20,570 nucleotides of DNA from JAIBBG01 sp043748015 (GCA_043748015.1 JAYTOA010000069.1:1-20570), one strand, 5' to 3'. Shown: positions 8,001 to 16,327, counted from the first letter of the stretch. The notes: generated from the letters alone by a model not told the origin. A program made the numbers and translations.

Positions 8001-9206
8001 TCAGGATCGGATTTTCGCCCTGATAATTTTTGTTCCAATAGCAAATTCGAGAAAGTCGGCTGTACCTCCATTGGTTTTTACTGCGATGGAGATATATGGT
8101 TTGAATGTCACCGCATTGGGATTTTCCTTATAGGTAAAATAAAAACGATATCCGATTTTATTGGCTGTGTATACGTATAGCAGTCCGTGTTTCGGGAGAT
8201 CCCATACTTTGTTGATCTCAGATATAAACGGATTGTAAAGGTTCAAACCTGCTTCAAGTAACAGAGCAGTTCGTCCATACTGCCATTCATATCCAAGGTA
8301 TGCGACAATGTTGTGGGATTTATTGCGAATTTTCGTTCCGGGAGGAAACAACTCTTGCGACAAGATGTAATCGTGATAAGAAGTGTAGTATTGATGATTC
8401 AACCCCATGCTGAAATTTCTTCCCGGTCTGATTTTTTTCGAGACATGTAAATTTTCTCCATACACGAAATACATGGTGCCGTCAACCGGCCGAATGGTTC
8501 CCTGAAACTCATGCATACCGAAAATGAAGTGTGCACCTGCATCCCATTTTTCGTGTGCTCTTTGCGGTTTAGTAAATGCTTTTTTCGTATTCAGCATTTC
8601 CGGTTGATTGCAAAAAGAAATACCTGCGGTAATCGAAATCAGATTGGCCCCAATGTTTGGAACAGCAATATGTGCATCACTGCAATGCGTGTATGACAAA
8701 CCGATGTTGTAGCGCATTTTTTTAGAAAGTGGTTTGCTCATTTCAATTCGCAGCATGGTCATGTTCGTGAAGCGTGAACCAATGACAAGATTGCGTGGGT
8801 TGTCAACTGCGTCGTATGGTTTGTTGAATCCGGCAATGCCCAGTCCGGCGCGCCATGACCATCGTGTCTTGTTGCGCCAATTTTCAAATCGCATCGTAGG
8901 AATGATTCCCAATGCTTGTCCAAGAATGTCTTGATTGCCGAATTGCGCATGTAGCAATGACAGCCCCGCACTGGGTTTTTTGAAATCGTTGTGCCAGGAT
9001 TTTTTTCCGTTCAGATTTTGAGCGATGTGAAATTCAATCAATGATGAAATATCATTTTCAGGATATTCACCATGAATTTTTACCAGTCGACCAACATGTC
9101 CATTCAGCTCCAATTCAGAAACGTTCGGAATGGAGTCAGTTTGAGCGAAGCTTTCAGAAACGAAGTAGCATATAAAAAGCAGGCAAGATGTGATCAGCCT
9201 CTTCAC
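8001..9206 (-). CDS. PagL-like acyloxyacyl hydrolase family outer-membrane protein
   Basis: This 401-residue protein has a signal peptide (MKRLITSCLLFICYFVSESFAQ) and many amphipathic beta strands. The region SYTHCSDAHIAVPNIGAN (about 171-188) resembles the PagL lipid A 3-O-deacylase active site, with His174 and Ser176 at the catalytic His-x-Ser. Known PagL cuts the 3-O acyl chain of lipid A in the outer membrane. The position aligned with the catalytic Glu of Pseudomonas PagL is Asn188 here, so activity is uncertain. The protein is much longer than classical PagL (about 150-170 residues), with a C-terminal ~200-residue part that also looks barrel-like. The start is GTG 9206, fixed by an in-frame stop five codons upstream. 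It follows the permease by 39 bases, so co-transcription is likely. Confidence 0.7.
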   Translation of the reverse strand: MKRLITSCLLFICYFVSESFAQTDSIPNVSELELNGHVGRLVKIHGEYPENDISSLIEFHIAQNLNGKKSWHNDFKKPSAGLSLLHAQFGNQDILGQALGIIPTMRFENWRNKTRWSWRAGLGIAGFNKPYDAVDNPRNLVIGSRFTNMTMLRIEMSKPLSKKMRYNIGLSYTHCSDAHIAVPNIGANLISITAGISFCNQPEMLNTKKAFTKPQRAHEKWDAGAHFIFGMHEFQGTIRPVDGTMYFVYGENLHVSKKIRPGRNFSMGLNHQYYTSYHDYILSQELFPPGTKIRNKSHNIVAYLGYEWQYGRTALLLEAGLNLYNPFISEINKVWDLPKHGLLYVYTANKIGYRFYFTYKENPNAVTFKPYISIAVKTNGGTADFLEFAIGTKIIRAKIRS

Positions 9207-9245
9207 GCAACGATAGTGTCATTTGAATTTTTTCGCATTGGACCA

Positions 9246-10574
9246 CTACTCCTTTTCAGTTGTGATTTCATTCTTTTTTAGTTTGCGAAAAACGTAGTAG
9301 AAAATGATGCCGACAGGAATGGCAAGCAATCCAAAATAAGCAGAAGGATTATCACTCGTTGCATTAGAGTATATGAACCAGGCAACAACAGCAATGAAAA
9401 TGATAGGAAGAATGGGATACAACGGTGTTCTGAAACCATCCTTGGAAGGACCTTGTTTACCACGAACAACAAATATTCCAATGCACGCTAACATCAGAAA
9501 GAACCATTCTGTAATGGTAACATAAGTGTAAAGTGATTCGAATTTTCCCCAAACGAAAACAAGCAGAATAGCCCAGACAGATTGAAGTATGATGGCATTT
9601 ACAGGCACACCAAACTTCTCATGTTTCTTTTTGAAAATCTTGAAGAAGACACCTTCATTGGCCATCTGATTGATGACACGCGGAGTAGCCAAAACGTATA
9701 AACCAGCGCAGGCGAAAACAGAAACAGCAATGAGAAGTCCAATCCAATTGCCCATGCCGGGAAGAATTCTGTCCATCACTTGAATGGCAAGTGCATCTGA
9801 AGATTGCATTTCTCCAATGGTAAGCACTTTCATGTATCCGAGATTACACAGCACATAAATAGAGGAAACTACCAACACGCCAAAAAGCATTGCAAGAGGA
9901 ATATTTCTCTTTGGATTTTGCGCTTCGCCTGAGACGAAACTCGCATAGTGCCAACCTGTGTAGGACCAGAGGACACCGACAAAAGCACCCGCCAGACCTC
10001 CTTCTTTTGTTGGTGCCGCGATAGCTTCACCTGCAATTCCAAAGATGTGTTGTTCACCCAGCATCAATGCGAGGATGAGCAGTATAAAGATGCCGAGCAT
10101 CTTGAAGAGCGTTCCAATGTTTGCAAACCACTCGCTGCTTTTGAGGGAGAAAGTATTGAAGAGAGTTAGCACTACGATAGTCCCAATGGCCAACCAATGT
10201 TCGTTTTCCACGCCAATACCAAAAAATCCATGCGTGTATTTTGCAAAGAGCACACAAAGTGATGCAATGGTTCCTGATGAAACAACAGTGAATAAAACCC
10301 AACCGTACAGGAATGCGGGCAATTCGCCATACGCTTCGTGCAGGTAAGAATATACACCACCCGCTTTGGGAAATCGCGAGCCGAGTTCAGCAAAAACAAG
10401 TGCGCCAATGAGGGATACCACACCACCCGCCACCCACAGCCAGATCATGCTTGTTGGATCAGGAACCTGAGAGGCAATGTTTGAAGGTGTTTCGAATATT
10501 CCTGAGCCAATCGTGCTTCCGATAGCTATCATGGTTAGCGCGAACAGCGAGAGTCCTTTCTGCAATGGTTTCAT
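9246..10574 (-). CDS. Amino-acid permease, APC superfamily (LAT-like)
   Basis: This 442-residue inner-membrane protein has about 12 membrane segments. Helix 1 carries the broken-helix substrate motif GSTIGSGIFETPSNIA. Helix 3 has FPKAGGVYSYLHEAYG, as in APC/LAT amino-acid transporters, and SYTGWHYASFVSGEAQNPKR matches the conserved helix 6 region. It probably imports or exchanges an amino acid or polyamine; the substrate is not readable. ATG 10574 was chosen over the TTG two codons upstream. A TAGGTTTG -7 box lies 21 bases before it, and the PagL-like gene follows closely. Confidence 0.9.
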   Translation of the reverse strand: MKPLQKGLSLFALTMIAIGSTIGSGIFETPSNIASQVPDPTSMIWLWVAGGVVSLIGALVFAELGSRFPKAGGVYSYLHEAYGELPAFLYGWVLFTVVSSGTIASLCVLFAKYTHGFFGIGVENEHWLAIGTIVVLTLFNTFSLKSSEWFANIGTLFKMLGIFILLILALMLGEQHIFGIAGEAIAAPTKEGGLAGAFVGVLWSYTGWHYASFVSGEAQNPKRNIPLAMLFGVLVVSSIYVLCNLGYMKVLTIGEMQSSDALAIQVMDRILPGMGNWIGLLIAVSVFACAGLYVLATPRVINQMANEGVFFKIFKKKHEKFGVPVNAIILQSVWAILLVFVWGKFESLYTYVTITEWFFLMLACIGIFVVRGKQGPSKDGFRTPLYPILPIIFIAVVAWFIYSNATSDNPSAYFGLLAIPVGIIFYYVFRKLKKNEITTEKE

Positions 10575-10595
10575 ACCCAAATTAAATCATTTGGC

Positions 10596-10603
10596 CAAAC
10601 CTA
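10596..10603 (-). promoter_or_regulatory. -7 promoter element of the permease gene
   Basis: On the minus strand TAGGTTTG is a perfect TAnnTTTG box, 21 bases before ATG 10574. No TTG lies at the normal -33 distance; that zone is occupied instead by an inverted repeat (10616-10632). The promoter may therefore depend on an activator. Confidence 0.45.
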
Positions 10604-10615
10604 ATGGTAATTTGC

Positions 10616-10632
10616 TCAAACTGATAGTTTGA
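10616..10632. repeat. Inverted repeat overlapping the permease promoter
   Basis: TCAAACT (10616-10622), GAT, AGTTTGA (10626-10632) are perfect 7-bp arms. They sit 13-29 bases upstream of the -7 box, in the place of the -33 element, and 49 bases after the stop of the upstream gene. It could be an operator for the permease or the base of a weak 3' hairpin of the upstream gene. It has no T tract, so it is not a convincing terminator. Confidence 0.5.
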
Positions 10633-10680
10633 TGGAAATGCAGTTAGGCTTGTTTTGAACATTAAAGCGGCGAAGTGCTA

Positions 10681-11391
10681 TCAAGGAAAAACGCGTGTCA
10701 GAAGGACTCTTTTTGTGACAGGTAACAGCGTTTCAAGCAATGGAAATTTAAGTTTGCTGATGCACAGATAAGTCGCAGGATGTGGCAATTCCTTGAATTG
10801 TCGAATCAGATTAAGCTTCATTTGCTCGAAAGTATTCGCAATGCTTTTCGATTCTTTGTAGATATAGTTCAGTGTGAGCGACCTCATATTTTCCTGCGCG
10901 CTGACAATAATGGAATGTTGATATTGATAAATATGTACATCAGCCGTGGTGTCTTCGTGAATAAGAAGATAGCCCTCTTGATTGTAAGTGGGCATTATTC
11001 CCAGTGGTTGAATTTCAATGTTATTTTCAACAATCTCGTAAATTTCTTTGCCTTCACCAATGGTATTTTTAATGGTTGGCAATGCAAATTCCATAATGTT
11101 ACACAACGTCTTTACATTTTCATCATCCATTTTTTGGCGTTCGTAGTCAATGGTCAATTTGGAGAAATCAAATCCTGTAATGTCTTTTGGGAAATTGTTT
11201 TGCAACTGCTCCAGGCTTTGGTTGAGCTCATGCAAGTTGTGATAATGCCTCACAAGATCCGCCAACGGAGGATAGAGCTTGGTCTCATTAAAACTTTCTC
11301 TGCAGGATTGCAGATATGCCAGGAGAATGTACTTCTTGTATTCGAAATCCAGAAGTCCTTCAGTAATCCAGTTGTTGTTCAAATCCCTCAT
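10681..11391 (-). CDS. Unrecognised conserved-looking cytoplasmic protein
   Basis: This 236-residue protein has no signal peptide or membrane segment and I recognise no family motif. The N-terminus (MRDLNNNWITEGLLDFEYKK) leads into a helical, charged first half (about 1-125). A mixed part follows (about 126-180) with QPLGIMPTYNQEGYLLIHED, and then a C-terminal region (about 180-236) rich in Lys, Leu and Pro. Coding is supported by the clean long frame, its composition and its placement. It is divergent from the DUF6913-like/dapA pair across 167 bases and lies upstream of the permease on the same strand. The start is ATG 11391. It could be a regulatory or structural protein; the function is unknown. 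Confidence 0.75.
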   Translation of the reverse strand: MRDLNNNWITEGLLDFEYKKYILLAYLQSCRESFNETKLYPPLADLVRHYHNLHELNQSLEQLQNNFPKDITGFDFSKLTIDYERQKMDDENVKTLCNIMEFALPTIKNTIGEGKEIYEIVENNIEIQPLGIMPTYNQEGYLLIHEDTTADVHIYQYQHSIIVSAQENMRSLTLNYIYKESKSIANTFEQMKLNLIRQFKELPHPATYLCISKLKFPLLETLLPVTKRVLLTRVFP

Positions 11392-11545
11392 GACTCGTAA
11401 GTTGATTGTAATTGAAACGAAGTGATTGAAAATTTGTTATGACAAGATAGCAACAAAGCCAATTGATAGCGCGTAAAGGTTCAAAGAGTTATGTACTAAA
11501 AAAATTAGTGCGTTGATAGAATCATCATAGAGAAGACTATGAGGT

Positions 11546-11553
11546 TATTTTTG
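11546..11553 (+). promoter_or_regulatory. -7 element just before the DUF6913-like gene
   Basis: TATTTTTG is a perfect TAnnTTTG box ending five bases before ATG 11559. If used, transcription would start at or next to the start codon, giving a leaderless mRNA, or translation could start at the second ATG (11565). No TTG sits at the right -33 distance, so the element may be accidental in an AT-rich stretch. Confidence 0.3.
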
Positions 11554-11558
11554 GCGCA

Positions 11559-12113
11559 ATGAAGATGTTGAAGTCAATACGAGAATCTTTTGGAGTCAGG
11601 TTCCTTCATCGGGAGGTGGAACCGCTTCGGCTGCGCCAAGGTTTCAACTTCAATTCTGCCGAAACGATTTGTATCATTTACAAAGAACGCGACGAGCCAT
11701 TTTTCAAACAGCTAAAGGAGTACAGCAATTTCCTGAAGGGTCATTTCAATATTAAGACTGTTTTTTTGATGGCATATGTAGATGAAGTGGAAAAGCGAAT
11801 TCCTGTTTGGCATCAGCACAAACTGGAAACGGATTATTTCACAAGGCAAGAATTGAATTGGCATCTGAAGCCGGTGAGTGGCGTAGAGAAACTTATCAAT
11901 ACAGAATTTGATATACTCATTGATTTTAGTGGCGGGAATGTGCTTCCGCTTAATTTTATATTGAAGGAAAGTAAAGCAAAAATGAAGGTCGGCATGCGAG
12001 GCACAAGGGCAGAACGCTATTGTGATTTCATCATCAACATGGGCGACCAATTTGGAATAGATAAGTTTGTAGTACAACTCAATTCATATCTGAGTAACCC
12101 AAGAATAAAATGA
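11559..12113 (+). CDS. DUF6913-like protein upstream of dapA
   Basis: This 184-residue cytoplasmic protein, without signal or membrane segments, begins with a basic stretch (MKMLKSIRESFGVRFLHR). An alpha/beta core follows, with ICIIYKERDEPFFKQLKEYS, a strand NIKTVFLMAYVDE, FDILIDFSGGNVLPLNFIL and KMKVGMRG. It resembles the Bacteroidota family DUF6913 by size, the DFS..N pattern and position beside dapA; this match is from memory and not checked. The fold looks Rossmann-like, but no catalytic site is evident. The stop codon overlaps the dapA start (ATGA, 12110-12113), which implies translational coupling. A second ATG at 11565 could also be the start. Confidence 0.8.
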   Translation: MKMLKSIRESFGVRFLHREVEPLRLRQGFNFNSAETICIIYKERDEPFFKQLKEYSNFLKGHFNIKTVFLMAYVDEVEKRIPVWHQHKLETDYFTRQELNWHLKPVSGVEKLINTEFDILIDFSGGNVLPLNFILKESKAKMKVGMRGTRAERYCDFIINMGDQFGIDKFVVQLNSYLSNPRIK

Positions 12114-12997
12114 ATCAACTCAAAGGCCTGGGAGTGGCAATGGTAACTCCCTTCAAGAAAGACCTGACTATTGATGTTCCTGCATTGAAGCGTTTGACAG
12201 AGCATCTATTGGACAATGGTACCGATTATCTGGTTGTGATGGGCACAACCGGGGAGTCCGCTACATTGGATAAGGAAGACAAAAAACTGGTGCTTGAAAC
12301 GGTTCTCGCTACATGTGGTGGACGGAAACCTGTGGTGCTCGGCGTTGGAGGTAACAATACATTTGAGCTTTGTCATCAACTGGATAGGATGGAAACTACA
12401 GGTCTCTCTGCGATTTTATCCGTATCGCCCTACTACAACAAACCAACTCAAAACGGAATGTTCGAGCATTACAAAGCGTTGAGCGAGCATTCTAAACTTC
12501 CAATAATTCTTTACAACGTACCTGCAAGAACGGGAAGTAATATTCTGGCTGATACCATTCTTAGAATCGCTTTTGATTGCCGCAACGTAGTGGGCGTGAA
12601 AGAGGCCAGTGGCAACCTGGAGCAGATTATGACCATCATCAAAGACAAGCCGAAGGACTTCTTAGTGATTTCCGGCGATGATGTGATCGCTTTGCCATTG
12701 ATCAGTGCCGGAGCTGCCGGTGTTATTTCTGTCGTAGGAAATGCTTTCCCAAAAGAATTTTCTTCAATGGTGCATCACGCAATGGCGAATGAAATGAATG
12801 ATGCGCGCGCTTTGCATTATCGATTGTTAGAGATCACGCAACTACTTTTTGTCGAAGGAAATCCAGCGGGTGTAAAAGAAGTTTTGTCACATCTTGACAT
12901 CTGCGATAATTATTTAAGGCTGCCTTTGACACCGGTTTCACAGTTGATTTCGGAAAGGATGCGCCGAGTGATGATCGATGAAGATTTCATGAAGTAG
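12110..12997 (+). CDS. dapA: 4-hydroxy-tetrahydrodipicolinate synthase
   Basis: This 295-residue TIM-barrel class I lyase condenses pyruvate with L-aspartate-semialdehyde, the committed step to diaminopimelate and lysine. Visible active-site residues are Thr46-Thr47 in GTTGESATL, Tyr135 and Arg140 in LYNVPARTGSN, and the Schiff-base Lys164 in GVKEASGN. The motif SPYYNKPTQNGMFEHY (106-121) is also typical. Size matches the family (E. coli 292). It is the second gene of a two-gene unit, overlapping the upstream gene by four bases. The family also includes N-acetylneuraminate lyases, but the YNVPARTG and TTGE motifs fit DapA. Confidence 0.96.
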   Translation: MNQLKGLGVAMVTPFKKDLTIDVPALKRLTEHLLDNGTDYLVVMGTTGESATLDKEDKKLVLETVLATCGGRKPVVLGVGGNNTFELCHQLDRMETTGLSAILSVSPYYNKPTQNGMFEHYKALSEHSKLPIILYNVPARTGSNILADTILRIAFDCRNVVGVKEASGNLEQIMTIIKDKPKDFLVISGDDVIALPLISAGAAGVISVVGNAFPKEFSSMVHHAMANEMNDARALHYRLLEITQLLFVEGNPAGVKEVLSHLDICDNYLRLPLTPVSQLISERMRRVMIDEDFMK

Positions 12998-13034
12998 TTC
13001 GCTATTTTTTCAACTCGAGTATTGAAATTGTTTT

Positions 13035-13052
13035 GATAGTTTTGAAACTATC
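13035..13052. repeat. Inverted repeat downstream of dapA
   Basis: GATAGTTT (13035-13042), TG, AAACTATC (13045-13052) are perfect 8-bp arms with a two-base spacer, 38 bases after the dapA stop. No T tract follows on either strand, so it is not a standard terminator. A two-base loop fits a protein-binding site better than an RNA hairpin. The rest of 12998-13229 shows a small palindrome at 13162-13172 but no exact -7 box for the next gene. Confidence 0.5.
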
Positions 13053-13229
13053 CGTCACACGCGGTGCAATCGCTTGCGTTTTATCTATCTCAAATCAGTC
13101 GATTGAAAATTCAGTTTTCCAAGGTGGAATATTTTGATTATCATTGTACTGCTTACTAAGCGTACATTGTACACTTACCTTCATACTGCAAATTCCGGCG
13201 CGGCGTTTTTCGTGCATTCGCAACTTCTG

Positions 13230-15014
13230 ATGCGGAAGATTGTGCTGTGTTTGTTTTTCAGTTTCTTTTTCATTCGTGCATTCGCAGTGCTTGTCACTTT
13301 TCAGGTGGACATGTCGCAAATGGTAATCAGTGCGAATGGAGTGCATCTTGCCGGTGATTTTCAGGGATGGGATCCCGCTTCAACTTTAATGACAGATCTC
13401 GGCGGAGGTATTTACGCCATCACACTTGACATTCCACCGGGTAGTTATCAATTCAAGTTTGTAAATGGTGATGCGTGGGGCACGGATGAAATAGTTCCCA
13501 TAGCATGTGGAATTGACGATGGCGGTGGTATTTATAATCGACCATTAACTGTTGCTTCTGATATGGTATTGCCGGCGATTTGTTTTGGTCAATGCAATCT
13601 ATGCGAGCCGGCATCATTTGTCATGAATGGTAATGCCACAGCGCTGGGCGGTGATTGCTATCAGGTAACACCCGGTGTTGCTTGGCAGAATGGTGCTTTC
13701 TGGAGCAATACTCAGATTGATTTGAATGCAAGTTTTGATTTGCAATTCACCATGAATCTCGGAGTGAATGATTCAACGGGTGCTGATGGCGTTGTCTTCG
13801 TTTTGCAACGACTTGGAAGCGGAGTCATTGGTGCAAGTGGTGGAGGAATGGGATATTCAAGTTTCGGAACATCTTTGGGGATAGAGTTCGATACGTTTCA
13901 AAATCCGGAATTCAATGATCCGATGTTCGATCATATTTCAATTGAATTGAATGGAGAAGTGAATCACTACACTCCGGAAAATATTGGAGTGCCTGTTCAA
14001 ATGGCGTCATTAAATCCAAACACTGAAGATGGTGTCGATCACATCGTAGGAATACAGTGGGATGCTACAACTCAAACCATCAGTGTCTATTTTGATTGTG
14101 AATTGCGCATACAAGCTTCGCATGATTTGGTCAATAATGTTTTTGGAGGAATGAACAATGTGTTCTGGGGATTTACCGGAGCGACCGGTGCCTTATTCAA
14201 TCAACAAACCATTTGCGCAATTCCAAATGCCATGCAAACGGATGCTGTAGATATTTGTCCGGGCAGCAGCACCGTCATTTCCGCAGGAGCATCCATTGAT
14301 GGTATTTATTCTTGGACACCGGCGAGTTATCTGAGTGGTGCGTCTTCTGCAACGCCCACTGCAACACCTCCTCTGACAACGATTTATCAAGTCACCTATA
14401 AGGATCTTTGTAATGTTACACGAGTGAAAGAAGTAACAGTGAATGTCTTGAGTAGTGGCCCCCCTTGTTTCCTGTTACCGGTGAGACTGGATGGATTCAA
14501 GGTGAACGCATCAGAGAAGTTATTGGATTTCACATGGCGAACTTTGAGTGAAGAGCAGAATAATTTTTTCACGATAGAGCATTCCGACGATGCTAAAAAT
14601 TTCCAGCCGCTGCTGAATATTACGGGGAGTGGAAATTCAATGATGCCTACATCATATCACGCAACGAGCTTTCGTAGTGATTCCGATAAATATTACAGAC
14701 TTGCCCAAACAGATTACAACGGCAAGAAAGAAATCATCAGCACCATCAGGTTTGTAGAATCGGGATCATCATCACAATTCATTATTCGATACGATGCATA
14801 TCAACAAGGTTACTTGGTAGTAGGAAACTTTCCGAATGGAAAAAGTCAGATTGATGTGTATGCGATGACCGGTCAACGGGTGTTTCAAGCAACGTCAACA
14901 GGGACAATCGGAGCGGTTTTCATTACACCGGATGTACACAATGCAATTGGTGTGATCGTCATCACGAATGAATCAGGAGACATACTTTACAGGGAAAAAT
15001 TGCTGTTGAGATAG
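13230..15014 (+). CDS. Secreted lectin: glycogen-binding-like domain + L-type lectin + T9SS-type C-terminus
   Basis: The product is 594 residues, with a signal peptide (MRKIVLCLFFSFFFIRAFA). Residues 20-117 look like a CBM20/CBM48-type starch or glycogen-binding sandwich (FQVDMSQ, GVHLAGDFQGWDP, PPGSYQFKFVNGD). Residues 127-335 are a legume (L-type) lectin-like domain. GIEFDTFQNPEFNDPMFDH places Glu219, Asp221, Asn225, Asp230 and His235 at the exact spacing of the Mn/Ca ligands in concanavalin A, and Asp186 lies in GADGVVFVLQ. An Ig/PKD-like module (about 337-410) follows. The C-terminal region begins LPVRLDGFKV, contains NNFFTIEHSDDAKNFQ and KYYRLAQTDYNG, and ends REKLLLR, typical of Bacteroidota T9SS cargo. 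It likely binds glycans at the surface; no catalytic domain was seen. ATG 13230 was chosen for its signal peptide; the frame is open upstream to 13134. Confidence 0.85.
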   Translation: MRKIVLCLFFSFFFIRAFAVLVTFQVDMSQMVISANGVHLAGDFQGWDPASTLMTDLGGGIYAITLDIPPGSYQFKFVNGDAWGTDEIVPIACGIDDGGGIYNRPLTVASDMVLPAICFGQCNLCEPASFVMNGNATALGGDCYQVTPGVAWQNGAFWSNTQIDLNASFDLQFTMNLGVNDSTGADGVVFVLQRLGSGVIGASGGGMGYSSFGTSLGIEFDTFQNPEFNDPMFDHISIELNGEVNHYTPENIGVPVQMASLNPNTEDGVDHIVGIQWDATTQTISVYFDCELRIQASHDLVNNVFGGMNNVFWGFTGATGALFNQQTICAIPNAMQTDAVDICPGSSTVISAGASIDGIYSWTPASYLSGASSATPTATPPLTTIYQVTYKDLCNVTRVKEVTVNVLSSGPPCFLLPVRLDGFKVNASEKLLDFTWRTLSEEQNNFFTIEHSDDAKNFQPLLNITGSGNSMMPTSYHATSFRSDSDKYYRLAQTDYNGKKEIISTIRFVESGSSSQFIIRYDAYQQGYLVVGNFPNGKSQIDVYAMTGQRVFQATSTGTIGAVFITPDVHNAIGVIVITNESGDILYREKLLLR

Positions 15015-15019
15015 CTGCG

Positions 15020-15035
15020 GTGATTTTCCAATCAC
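15020..15035. terminator. Weak hairpin between convergent genes
   Basis: GTGATT, TTCC, AATCAC form a perfect 6-bp hairpin five bases after the lectin stop, in the 125-base gap between convergent genes. Only a short AT-rich stretch follows rather than a clear T run, so termination is possible but poorly supported. Confidence 0.3.
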
Positions 15036-15139
15036 ATTTACAATTAATCATCTTCCGAAGCGAAGTGAGGCATCTCAAAACGTTATCGACTGATTTGTGA
15101 GTTTTTTAGTCTTTATAGTCGTAATAGAGGCGAAACAAT

Positions 15140-16327
15140 TTACAATTGATCCAACGCCTCAATAATGATTCGACAAGCATGATCAATTTCTTCCTGCGTA
15201 ATAGTCAATGGCGGAGCAATTCGAAAGGAAGCTGGGCACGACAAAAACCAGAAAGTAACGATTCCTTTTTCGAGACAATATTCCACGACCTTTTGGACAT
15301 GCTCAGCGCTTTCAAGATCAATGGCGAAGAAAAGTCCGCGGTGTCGAATCTCTTTCACATGATGATGTCCAATCAGTTTTTCGTAAAAAGCGTTTCCTTT
15401 TTCATTTACATCACGAACAATCTTGTGCTCCAGGAAATATTCCAACCCGGCGGCAACAGCAGCGCAGATAACCGGATGACCGGCGAAAGTACTGATATGC
15501 CCAAGCATAGGATTGTGTGTGAATTTTTCCATGTGATGCCGCGCACTCACCACACATCCCACCGGCATGCCTGCACCAAGTGCTTTACCTAGTGTGAGTA
15601 TATCAGGTACGACATGAAATTGTTCGAACGCGAACATTGTCCCGGTGCGTCCCATACCACTTTGAATTTCATCGAAGATCAACATGGTGCCTGTCGCATC
15701 GCATTTCGCACGCAAGGCATGCATGTATTCAGTCGAAGGAATGCGAATGCCTGCATCACCCTGGATGGGTTCAAGAATCACACAGGCTGTTTGATTATCA
15801 ATCATAGAAAGATCATCCAGATGATTGAATCGCATGAAGTGAACATCAGGAAGCAATGGACGGAAAGGAGATTTTTTCACTTCATTCGAACTGATACTCA
15901 ATGAGCCGTGTGTATTGCCGTGATACGCTCCAATGCACGAAAGAATTCTCGTTCGACCTGTCACTCTTTTGGCAAGTTTGAGTGCTGCTTCATTGGCTTC
16001 CGTTCCACTATTTACAAAATAGCAACAGTCGAGTGTAGAAGCCAGAAGCGAGCAGAGAAGTGTTGCCGCTTTGATTTGCGCTTCCTGCAAATACTCTCCG
16101 TACACCATAATATGCATGTGCTTATCGAGCTGGTGTTTGATTGCATCAATCACATATTGATTACCATGTCCAAGATTGCACACACCAACGCCGGAAATTA
16201 AATCCATGTATTGCTTCCCGTTTTTATCCGTCAGATAAATACCGAATGCACTCACGATTTCAAGACCGAAAGGAAAGAGCGAGGTCTGCGCGAGATGATG
16301 ATCGAGTAATGATGTATCTGCTTTCAT
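15140..16327 (-). CDS. Class III PLP-dependent aminotransferase
   Basis: This 395-residue cytoplasmic enzyme of fold type I belongs to the ornithine/acetylornithine/GABA aminotransferase family. The PLP phosphate site is NSGTEANEAALK (106-117) and the ring-stacking motif is AYHGNTHGSLSIS. Asp219 in LIFDEIQSGMGRTG binds the pyridine nitrogen. Lys248 in LTLGKALGAGMPVG forms the Schiff base, and TFAGHPV is the usual phosphate contact. The acceptor or donor substrate is not readable; an N-acetylornithine/ornithine type is likely but unproven. The start ATG 16327 lies 24 bases after the GH92 stop, so it is probably co-transcribed with it although no shared pathway is obvious. Confidence 0.9.
   Translation of the reverse strand: MKADTSLLDHHLAQTSLFPFGLEIVSAFGIYLTDKNGKQYMDLISGVGVCNLGHGNQYVIDAIKHQLDKHMHIMVYGEYLQEAQIKAATLLCSLLASTLDCCYFVNSGTEANEAALKLAKRVTGRTRILSCIGAYHGNTHGSLSISSNEVKKSPFRPLLPDVHFMRFNHLDDLSMIDNQTACVILEPIQGDAGIRIPSTEYMHALRAKCDATGTMLIFDEIQSGMGRTGTMFAFEQFHVVPDILTLGKALGAGMPVGCVVSARHHMEKFTHNPMLGHISTFAGHPVICAAVAAGLEYFLEHKIVRDVNEKGNAFYEKLIGHHHVKEIRHRGLFFAIDLESAEHVQKVVEYCLEKGIVTFWFLSCPASFRIAPPLTITQEEIDHACRIIIEALDQL

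Noticed and set aside
10780..11400. A 206-codon plus-strand frame antisense to the unrecognised 236-residue gene
   Set aside because: Its residue pattern is a typical antisense shadow, and the minus-strand frame has better composition, start and context.
10622..13045. Near-identical TGATAGTTTGA (10622-10632) and TGATAGTTTTGA (13034-13045) in two inverted repeats, with the reverse complement also at 19534-19544
   Set aside because: Words of 11 bases recur by chance many times in a 20-kb window, and one copy lies in coding sequence. The arms differ in spacer, so a shared regulator site is not supported.
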